DNA of 32,612 nucleotides from an uncultured Clostridia bacterium (GTDB taxonomy: Bacteria > Bacillota > Clostridia > Oscillospirales > Ruminococcaceae), in NCBI GenBank assembly GCA_945910815.1, contig CAMDZD010000023.1:1-32612 (forward strand), read 5' to 3'. The notes beneath the pieces are model-generated. The model saw only the letters and a list, made by a program, of their open reading frames with translations. It ran no database searches and had not been told where the DNA came from. Position numbers and translations under genes: made by a program. Below, piece after piece: positions 25,878-32,612 of this stretch; the stretch's first letter is position 1; each line of letters starts with the position of its first letter.

Positions 25878-26035
25878 GATTTTCTTTTTCCGGAATTATA
25901 TTTCTGAATATCATCATAACATTTTTTACAGTATCCAAGACCATGCTCCCAGAATATTTTATTGTCAGTTATAGTTTTCCCGCAGCTTTCACATCTGATG
26001 TTGTTATTTTTATCTTTCCATTCAGTATTTTTCAT
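25874..26035 (-). CDS. Small zinc-ribbon protein (53 aa)
   Basis: It starts MKNTEWKDKNNNIRCESCGK and later has GYCKKCYDDIQKYNSGKRKS. The CxxC and CxxC pairs, 20 residues apart, suggest one zinc ribbon. AAGGAGG (complement at 26044-26050) supports the start at 26035 rather than 26068. The stop shares bases with the stop of the convergent XRE gene. Function unknown. Confidence 0.7.
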   Translation of the reverse strand: MKNTEWKDKNNNIRCESCGKTITDNKIFWEHGLGYCKKCYDDIQKYNSGKRKS

Positions 26036-26109
26036 ATACCTTACCTCCTTATATTCAAAGTATAGCATATGGATTTCTGAATTTGTAAAAATGACTTTTT
26101 ATAACAAAA

Positions 26110-26141
26110 GAACCGGAATTCTAAAACAAGAATTTCGGTTC
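26110..26141 (-). terminator. Intrinsic terminator of the kinase-STAND gene
   Basis: GAACCGGAATTCT (26110-26122) pairs with AGAATTTCGGTTC (26129-26141), 13 bp with one G-U pair and a 6-base loop. On the minus strand TTTTGTTATAAAAA follows, five bases past the stop codon. Confidence 0.75.
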
Positions 26142-26146
26142 GCCGT

Positions 26147-29008
26147 TTAAATATCAGATTTTTCTATTAATTTATTGTATGCATCAATATAATACCGGGT
26201 TTCGCTATGCTCAGCACCATAGTATTTTTCAGCAATTTCACAGGCTGTCCTGCACATATTATAACCATGCTCAGTATCTCCGCTTAAAACATATGCCACA
26301 CCCGTCATCATATATGCATCGATTGTATCGGAATTTTTTTCGCCCATTACATTTTCAGCCATATCAATATATTTTTCATAAAATTCAATTGATTTTTGAT
26401 ATTTGCCGCTGCTGTAATAAGCTCTGCCCAAATCATGATAAAGTTCTGCAATATCCTTTGAATTTTCTTCAAAATCATTTTCCGATATATATTTTTTAAT
26501 ATATTCGATTTCTGTTTCTGCATATTCTCTGATTTTTTCAATATCGGCTTTAAGTTCTGCAATCATTACAAAATAAGCATATGAATTATATAAATCATGG
26601 CTGTTTTCTGATAATTCCAGCAGCTGCTGTGCATATATTTCAGCAGTATTGTAATCCTGATTCTCTATGAAATTCAGACAGCATATTTCCGCATAATCCC
26701 TGTCAAAACCCATTTCTGATAATTTATTTCTGTATTTATCGGCTTTCTGATAATTTTCGGTTCTCAGCGAAATATCCATAAGAAAAAAATATGCATTAAT
26801 GATTTTTGAATTTTCATCAGGATAATTTTTTTCAGCAATATCCAGTATTCTGTTACAGCACAACTCAGCATTTTTATAATTCTGCTCATGCATATAAATC
26901 AGAATCATTTTTTCAAAAAATGATATTACAGTCATATCCTCACCGCCAAGATTGAATACAGCATGATTAAGAAATCTGATATTGGCATTTCTAAGTTCAG
27001 CAGGATATATATTTATATTATCCGCAATAACTGACATATTTTCTGCAAGTGTTCTGCATTGCACGGAATCCGGCTTTAACTGTCTGCACAGAGTTTCAGC
27101 AATAAGAGTATGCATAAGCAAACTGGTTTTATTTTCAGTTTCATATTCTCCTATCCAGCCATATGCAATCGCTTCATTAAGATGTTTTATATCATTTTCA
27201 TCGGATTCATTAAGCTCAATAAAATATTGCTTTTCAATAGGATTTGAACCTATCAGAGCCATATTTCTAAGAATATTCTTTATATTTTCAGATAATCCGA
27301 ACACATTGAAAAGTATTTCTATATGTTCATAAGCAGTCCTGCTTTTTAATTTTCCGTCTTTAAGATTTCTGACTTTTGAATTTCCGCAGGATATGCCATA
27401 TTCAATAAGCTTACTATACATATCAGACGGAGAAATTTCACTCATATTCATATGCTTTGCAACAAGTTCAACTGCCATAGTATGCCCCTGCAATGAATAT
27501 ATTATATTTTCTATATATTCCTCATCTGTTTCTTTGATATTATATTTATAATAATATAAGAACATATCATAAAGGTTATTATAATCTTCAATTATATCTG
27601 TTTCATACTGATTAAAAATACCGGAAAAATCCACTCTTGATGTCACAATAAACCTGCATGGCAATGAAGTAAGCTCATCAAGGTTATCACATTCATCAGT
27701 ATCAAAATTATCAAGTATTATCAGATTTCTTTCAGTGCATATTTTCCGAAGAATACTTATTTTTCTTTTAAAATATTCCTCCTCGCTTTCATCTTCATCA
27801 CGATAAAAATTCATTACCGGAAAGTTAACATTATCTGCAACTGTGCTGATTATACTTTCATTATATCTTATAAAAATTACTGAATCATAAAATTCTGAAT
27901 ATCTCATTGCATAATGCTTTGCAAGTTCGGATTTTCCTATGCCTCCTATACCGTGAAGCACAAGAAATTTTGTCTCATTCTGCAAAATATCATGTATTTC
28001 AGCCATTTCATTATTACGCCCGCAGAAATAATTATTTCCGACAGGAATAAATGTTTTAAGATATGGTTTTTCTTTCTGAAATGATATTATGAAATTATCA
28101 AGAATTTCAATAAGTTCACCGAAATTATTATAACGCTTGTTTGTATCTGCTGAAAGTGTTCTGTGAAAAATATCTGTTATCATTTTTTTAATTTCGGGGC
28201 TTTCATCTGCAATTATACTGTTATTTATATCATTCTCCCATGTTGCTGAATATCTTCTGTCTGAAAGTTCCGGACAGCGATTAAAAAGAAGATACATAAG
28301 AACTGCACCTGCTGAATAGATATCAGATTTTTCAGATATTTTACTGTATTTTCTCTGACGTACTTCCGGAGCTGACCATTTTTCAGTAAATGACAGCATT
28401 TCCGGATATTTTAATATATCCTCTTTTTTTATGGCACTGTCAAAATCAAAAAGCATTATCATTTCAGGAGTTTCAGGATATATGAATATATTTTCGGGTT
28501 TCAAATCAAGATAAACATATCCTTGATTGTGCAGATTATTCAATGATATTGCAATTGTTTTTATCAGCCTTGCTATATCATAAAATGATAAATCAGATAT
28601 TTCTGAAAGGCATTTTCCGTTCTGACAGCTCATAGCTGTATATTTTGTATTGTTGCCCACATAAATTCCCTGTATATTGCTTATAGTATTCATATTTTCC
28701 TGTATATTGTGAAATGAGAGCTGTTTTTTATAGCCGTCTGAAAAATTTTCAAGAAGTATTTCAAAGCGTTTTTTATCTTCATCTGATACTTTAAGACTGT
28801 TTCCATTTCTCACTATTTCAATATTCGATGGATAAAACTCTTTGAGCCGAACCAGAAACTTATTATTTTCATTATCAGTATATGATGCCGTATAGACTAT
28901 ACAGCCTGAACCTGTTCCAATAATATCCTCTATAATAAAATTAAAGAATTTTTCAGTATTTATTTCCCTGAGTATTATCTGCGATTTAATCAATAATGGA
29001 TATCTCAT
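26147..29008 (-). CDS. Ser/Thr protein kinase-STAND NTPase-TPR protein (953 aa)
   Basis: The kinase domain (about 15-310) has the Gly loop GTGSGCIVY, the lysine in VRLKEFYP, a catalytic loop YLDLKPENIF (Asp present; His and Arg of HRD replaced), DFD in place of DFG, and SAPEVR. A STAND/NB-ARC NTPase follows at about 325-550, with GRNNEM, Walker A LHGIGGIGKSELAKHYA, Walker B NLIILDNFD and RFIVTSRVD. The last 350 residues are TPR helices (for example AELYHDLGRAYYSSGKYQKS). Such proteins are sensors that oligomerise on recognising a ligand; the kinase would be the effector or would respond to signalling. AGGAG 11 bases before the ATG at 29008 is preferred to a start 45 bases upstream without a site. 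The HTH-like gene precedes it by about 75 bases. Confidence 0.85.
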   Translation of the reverse strand: MRYPLLIKSQIILREINTEKFFNFIIEDIIGTGSGCIVYTASYTDNENNKFLVRLKEFYPSNIEIVRNGNSLKVSDEDKKRFEILLENFSDGYKKQLSFHNIQENMNTISNIQGIYVGNNTKYTAMSCQNGKCLSEISDLSFYDIARLIKTIAISLNNLHNQGYVYLDLKPENIFIYPETPEMIMLFDFDSAIKKEDILKYPEMLSFTEKWSAPEVRQRKYSKISEKSDIYSAGAVLMYLLFNRCPELSDRRYSATWENDINNSIIADESPEIKKMITDIFHRTLSADTNKRYNNFGELIEILDNFIISFQKEKPYLKTFIPVGNNYFCGRNNEMAEIHDILQNETKFLVLHGIGGIGKSELAKHYAMRYSEFYDSVIFIRYNESIISTVADNVNFPVMNFYRDEDESEEEYFKRKISILRKICTERNLIILDNFDTDECDNLDELTSLPCRFIVTSRVDFSGIFNQYETDIIEDYNNLYDMFLYYYKYNIKETDEEYIENIIYSLQGHTMAVELVAKHMNMSEISPSDMYSKLIEYGISCGNSKVRNLKDGKLKSRTAYEHIEILFNVFGLSENIKNILRNMALIGSNPIEKQYFIELNESDENDIKHLNEAIAYGWIGEYETENKTSLLMHTLIAETLCRQLKPDSVQCRTLAENMSVIADNINIYPAELRNANIRFLNHAVFNLGGEDMTVISFFEKMILIYMHEQNYKNAELCCNRILDIAEKNYPDENSKIINAYFFLMDISLRTENYQKADKYRNKLSEMGFDRDYAEICCLNFIENQDYNTAEIYAQQLLELSENSHDLYNSYAYFVMIAELKADIEKIREYAETEIEYIKKYISENDFEENSKDIAELYHDLGRAYYSSGKYQKSIEFYEKYIDMAENVMGEKNSDTIDAYMMTGVAYVLSGDTEHGYNMCRTACEIAEKYYGAEHSETRYYIDAYNKLIEKSDI

Positions 29009-29082
29009 ATTTTTAAAATCTCCTGATAAGATTTTCAAATCCTGATGCAACATAACTGCATAATGATTTATAAAAATTACTT

Positions 29083-30273
29083 TTACTCATTCGCATATAT
29101 GTAGTATCTTTTAATTGAATTGGCAAGTTCAACCAAAGGGGTATAATGATTTGCACAATGCATTATCAGCCAGTCATATGGATTTCTTACATACAGTTTC
29201 GGATAACCGCACGATTCAAGCAGGTCATCTGTTTCTGCCACAAATTGTAAAAAGTCCCCTTCTTCATCTTTTATGCACGCTGAAGCAAAAAAGCAAAAAA
29301 AGTTCAGTATTATCAAGGCTTTTCTCATTGTATCATATGATACTTTTTTATTGTTACAGATATTTGACAGCTGCATTTTCAAAGGAAAATTCGACTTTAT
29401 CAGTTCCGGAAACTGAGAAGTTTTTGAAAATGAATTATTTTTATTATTTTTAATCAGCATATCCGTATCAAACATTACAAATAAAAGCAAATCAATATTT
29501 TTCTTTTTATTGGTGAATTTACGTTCATCACGGTAAGTTATATCATTATTGTAAAGCTTTACCGCAAGCTCTGTACATTCATATATAAGTCTTTTTGCAT
29601 GATTATAGGCTGTTTTATTTGATATAAGGAACTCATTGCTGTGCTTTTTAATATACTCGAATAATTTTTCCTCACTGTTAATCTGAAGAATTTCATTTCC
29701 TATATTATATGTAAACTTATATTCTGATTCATTATTTTCTGATATATTATTTTTTATAATTTCATCTGCTTTTTTTATTAATTCCTGAGCCTTGCTGTAA
29801 TTAAGCCCTCTGTTCAGACAATAAAAATATATTGCCTCATTATGTATTCTGAAATTAAAAGGACATTCAAAATATGTATTATTAAAAAATTCAGATGCCT
29901 GTTTTAAATCCATTTTCAATGCAAAACATAATTTATATACATTTTCACGGCTTCTTTTTTCTGAAACAGGTCTTTTATCTTTAAACCATGTTTTTATTAT
30001 TGCGAGATTAAGCTGAACATTATTTTCCCTGCACTTTGAAATTATATATTCAGTTTTTTCCTCAACTGAATTGATATCCCCTTTAAATCCGTATTTGTTT
30101 ATACATTCAGTAAGACCATCTGAAAAGCTTTTAAAATTATACTCATTTTTCAGATATTCTTCTGTATATTCATCTGTATCTTCATCAATAAAACAATATT
30201 CATCATACATTATGTTATCAAGACCTTTTGATGTAAGATTGCCTGCATTTTCATATAACTTTTCTAACTCCAT
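29083..30273 (-). CDS. HTH-like partner of the kinase-STAND protein (396 aa)
   Basis: The segment LNLAIIKTWFKDKRPVSEKR, then ENVYKLCFALKMDLKQASEF, looks like a helix-turn-helix domain at about 95-140, followed by ECPFNFRIHNEAIYFYCLNR. The rest is helical without a named domain. The family is not one I can name with certainty, but genes with this HTH and PFNFR block are familiar in Clostridia. GGAGG five bases before ATG 30273 sets the start; the GTG 15 bases upstream overlaps it. It is the first gene of the operon with the kinase-STAND protein and might regulate it or act as its sensor partner. Confidence 0.7.
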   Translation of the reverse strand: MELEKLYENAGNLTSKGLDNIMYDEYCFIDEDTDEYTEEYLKNEYNFKSFSDGLTECINKYGFKGDINSVEEKTEYIISKCRENNVQLNLAIIKTWFKDKRPVSEKRSRENVYKLCFALKMDLKQASEFFNNTYFECPFNFRIHNEAIYFYCLNRGLNYSKAQELIKKADEIIKNNISENNESEYKFTYNIGNEILQINSEEKLFEYIKKHSNEFLISNKTAYNHAKRLIYECTELAVKLYNNDITYRDERKFTNKKKNIDLLLFVMFDTDMLIKNNKNNSFSKTSQFPELIKSNFPLKMQLSNICNNKKVSYDTMRKALIILNFFCFFASACIKDEEGDFLQFVAETDDLLESCGYPKLYVRNPYDWLIMHCANHYTPLVELANSIKRYYIYANE

Positions 30274-30307
30274 ATTATCCTCCGACACAATATATTATCC
30301 GATTTAA

Positions 30308-30336
30308 ATTATATCAGATTATTTACAAAAAAGCAA
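30308..30336 (-). promoter_or_regulatory. Promoter of the HTH/kinase-STAND operon
   Basis: Minus-strand TTGCTT (30331-30336) and an extended TGATATAAT (hexamer at 30308-30313) are separated by 17 bases, about 30 bases before the ATG at 30273. Confidence 0.65.
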
Positions 30337-30485
30337 TTAATATATAATTTTGTGAAATTTATTTCATTTTTTGCTAACTTTATTAAATTATAAAATTAGT
30401 ATTACAGTTGTAAAATACGAGATTTAAAATGACAAACAGAAGCAGATATTTTTTATGACGTTTTATTTTCATCAAGATATCTCCG

Positions 30486-30563
30486 TATTTTGCTGTCTGC
30501 TCCACATACACTATTTTGCTGTCTGCTCCACATACACTATTTTGCTGTCTGCTCCACATACAC
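30486..30563. repeat. Three perfect 26-bp tandem repeats
   Basis: Units at 30486-30511, 30512-30537 and 30538-30563 are identical, each containing TTTTGCTGTCTGCTCCACAT. No spacers separate them, so it is not a CRISPR array. The surrounding stretch 30289-30692 has otherwise only the operon promoter and a terminator. The repeats could be protein-binding iterons or a variable tandem repeat. Confidence 0.8.
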
Positions 30564-30660
30564 TGTCTACTGTCACCCATTCAAATTGTTTGTTACTTTT
30601 CAAAAATTATCATAATTTTTTCATGCGGTTGCCTTGCAAAAATATCACTATATGCAAAAA

Positions 30661-30686
30661 GCAGAACAACCACACAGTCGTTCTGC
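30661..30686 (-). terminator. Bidirectional terminator after the DNA polymerase gene
   Basis: GCAGAAC (30661-30667) and GTTCTGC (30680-30686) form a 7-bp stem extended by A/T pairs to 10 bp, with a 12-base loop. T-runs lie on both sides. It is placed directly after the stop codon of the polymerase gene. Confidence 0.7.
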
Positions 30687-30692
30687 TTTATT

Positions 30693-32612
30693 TTATTTTT
30701 TCATATAAAACTCACACTCATAGCCATCAGCACGAAGATTCAATCCGTCAGCCCATTCAGGTGTCTTTTCCATAAGACTGCATATATGTTCAACAGTTAT
30801 GTCCTTATTGCATTCAACTATTACTTCATCATGTACATGACCCACTATATCCATATTCTGCATTGTTTTCATTGAATACATCAGCAGGTCTCTTGCAATT
30901 CCCTGTGTTATATTCTCAACCAGTTTAGCACCATAAGTTTCAAGCCTTGACCACTTCTTACTGCTGTCAACTCCTTCATATGTAATAATATGTCTGCCGT
31001 TATCGTCCTTTTCAACCTTTGGTCTGACATATGCAAGCCTTCGTCCTGAGGGTAACTCTATGAATAATATTCCGACTTCACAGGAAAATTTTAATCTGCT
31101 GAAAGTTATACTGTTTCTGTCTGTAATGACCTTTTCTGCAACTGACTGTACATCTCTCCAGAACTTCACAATTTTAGGAGAAGACTTTCTCCAGTCGTCA
31201 ACAAGTGAGTATAATTCATCATCAGTAAGCTTTAATTCAGCACCACCCATAGCCTTGATTGCACCGATTGAACCTCCATATCCGCAGGCAAGTTCCGCAA
31301 TTTTTCCTTTCTGCCTTAAATGTCCGTTAATGCCATTCTTCTCAACAGGAACACCAAACATCTTTGAGGCTGAGGCACAGTATATGTCCTCACCGTTTTC
31401 AAAAGCCTGTATTCTCCATTTCTCGTCAGCAAGCCATGCAAGAACTCTTGCTTCAATTGCCGAAAAGTCAGCGACTATATATTTCTTGTTATCAGATGGT
31501 ATAAATGATGTTCGTATCAGCTGAGAAAGCACATCTGACACATCTTCATTACTTTCCTTTACAGCATCAAAATTACCTGACCTTATCAGACCTTTAAGCT
31601 CTGCAAGATTATCAAGATGATTCTGAGGAAGATTCTGTAACTGAATGAGACGTCCGGCAAATCTGCCTGTTCTGTTAGCACCGTAGAAACTGAACATTCC
31701 TCTGGCTCTGCCGTCTTCACAGACAGCATTAAGCATTGTATCATACTTTCTTACAGATGATTTTGAGAGCTGCTGATACAGTCTGAGAACCTCTTTAATA
31801 TCATCAGGAGCTGTTTCAGATAGTTTCTGTACTGACTTCTTGTCAAGAGATTCAGCTGTAATTCCTCTGCACATTAGCCACTCCTTCATCTGTGCAGGAG
31901 AATTGGGATTTTCAAGTCCTGTTAATTCTGAAAGCTTTTGAAAAAGTTCTTTCCTGACTATACTGTCAAGCTCCACAGCCTTTGCCACAAAATATGTATC
32001 TACAAGAATACCCCTGTCGTTTATACGCTGGTCAATGTAAAATTCTTCCCAGATAAAATCGGGGACGGGGATTTCAGAAAGGTAACGCTGTATTTTAAGT
32101 TCAACCTCCACATCACGTCTGTTATATTCCTTGAATTGTTTCCATTTTTTAGGCGAATCGGATTTATCATAAAATAGCAGATTCCCGTTTTTATCTTCAT
32201 GGAGAGTGCAGAAATATTTAATAAGCTCTTTTCCCTCAGACATCTTCTTTTCTTTTAGTCTGAGGAGCTTTCCCATATCTTCAAGAGAAGACATCATACC
32301 AAGGTATCTTCCATGAATCATATCACACTGCCATGACACAGGGTCAATATAATTACCGGCAGAATCCTCAAAATCCAGTAAATCAGGATAATTTCTGCGA
32401 AGATATACTGAAAGACATACCCTTTCAAAATTCACGTTAAACGCCTTTTTGATTATGGATTTATCTGTAAATGATTCCAGTACCTCATCAGGTAATTTTT
32501 CATCATTTGCAATATCGCAGGTTATTACAGGACTATTATCAATGGAATAGGAAACAAGCAATAAATCAAAATATTCTGATTCTGCATATCTGTAAACACC
32601 ACATTCATTTAT
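30693..32612 (-). CDS. Phage-type family A DNA polymerase, 5' end beyond the window
   Basis: About 639 codons are visible. The frame stays open to the last base (ECGVYRYAESEYFDLL precedes the first internal start-like codon), so the TTG at 32561 is not the real start. A 3'-5' exonuclease domain is seen from FNVNFERVC to YNRRDVEVELK (YxxxD of motif III). Polymerase motifs follow: A in VADFSAIEARVLAWLADE, B in RQKGKIAELACGYGGS and C in HVHDEVIVE. Proteins of this size and pattern replicate phage or integrative-element DNA, rather than serving as the chromosomal PolA. It indicates a prophage or related element continuing to the right. Confidence 0.9.
   Translation of the reverse strand: MNECGVYRYAESEYFDLLLVSYSIDNSPVITCDIANDEKLPDEVLESFTDKSIIKKAFNVNFERVCLSVYLRRNYPDLLDFEDSAGNYIDPVSWQCDMIHGRYLGMMSSLEDMGKLLRLKEKKMSEGKELIKYFCTLHEDKNGNLLFYDKSDSPKKWKQFKEYNRRDVEVELKIQRYLSEIPVPDFIWEEFYIDQRINDRGILVDTYFVAKAVELDSIVRKELFQKLSELTGLENPNSPAQMKEWLMCRGITAESLDKKSVQKLSETAPDDIKEVLRLYQQLSKSSVRKYDTMLNAVCEDGRARGMFSFYGANRTGRFAGRLIQLQNLPQNHLDNLAELKGLIRSGNFDAVKESNEDVSDVLSQLIRTSFIPSDNKKYIVADFSAIEARVLAWLADEKWRIQAFENGEDIYCASASKMFGVPVEKNGINGHLRQKGKIAELACGYGGSIGAIKAMGGAELKLTDDELYSLVDDWRKSSPKIVKFWRDVQSVAEKVITDRNSITFSRLKFSCEVGILFIELPSGRRLAYVRPKVEKDDNGRHIITYEGVDSSKKWSRLETYGAKLVENITQGIARDLLMYSMKTMQNMDIVGHVHDEVIVECNKDITVEHICSLMEKTPEWADGLNLRADGYECEFYMKK

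Noticed and set aside
30486..30563. Possible CRISPR array
   Set aside because: The three repeats are directly adjacent with no spacers and no cas genes are nearby.
32559..32561. TTG as start of the DNA polymerase
   Set aside because: The frame continues upstream to the window edge with polymerase-like residues, so the gene is cut by the window, not started here.

Overview
The window looks like accessory chromosome from a low-GC Clostridia member, most likely a Ruminococcus-like gut or rumen anaerobe. This is inferred from the strongly AT-rich DNA, near-universal AGGAGG-type ribosome binding sites, a secreted protein ending in a type I dockerin (cellulosome docking), a BspA-type leucine-rich repeat protein, and relics of IS630, IS982 and IS5 elements. 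No rRNA, tRNA or CRISPR array was seen.

Layout. (1) 1-3542: the 5' end of a small Cys-rich gene, then a minus-strand three-gene operon (67-aa Cys-rich protein, 581-aa tandem-domain/Sel1-repeat protein, 214-aa unknown) transcribed divergently from a ribbon-helix-helix gene. A related intergenic element sits beyond the 3' end of this operon and again beyond the next gene. (2) 3546-5666: secreted DUF4832-type protein with a dockerin. (3) 5902-16663: a compact minus-strand operon of four translationally coupled genes behind one near-consensus promoter: a 518-aa protein with a CoiA-like zinc-binding N-terminus, a 910-aa coiled-coil protein with a degenerate AAA-like ATPase core, a 338-aa unknown, and a 1748-aa DEAH helicase with zinc ribbons and a DUF1998-like C-terminus. 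This is the best candidate for an undescribed (probably anti-phage) system. Its helicase resembles DruE/MrfA/DISARM-type enzymes, but the partners are not ones I recognise.

(4) 17183-25466: a region rich in mobile-element debris (a 60-bp palindromic mini-element, IS630 fragments at both sides, MobC, IS982 and IS5 remnants). It encloses a plus-strand module: a WYL-domain regulator, two unknown proteins (343 and 167 aa), a 267-aa protein with an HhH-GPD glycosylase-like segment, and a 548-aa cytoplasmic LRR protein with 21 repeats. A minus-strand single-pass membrane protein with a tandem 40-residue duplication follows.

(5) 25474-30692: an XRE regulator with an upstream dyad, a convergent small zinc-ribbon protein, then a two-gene minus-strand operon encoding an HTH-like protein and a Ser/Thr kinase-STAND NTPase-TPR protein, a second candidate defence or signalling unit. 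(6) 30693-32612: a phage-type family A DNA polymerase running off the right edge, suggesting that prophage or integrative-element DNA begins there.

Taken together, the window reads as a defence/accessory island: two ATP-driven putative immune units, one WYL-controlled module, several small regulators and much transposon wreckage, between a cellulosome-type gene and phage replication DNA. Functional statements about the unknown modules are inference from architecture and context; no database search was possible.
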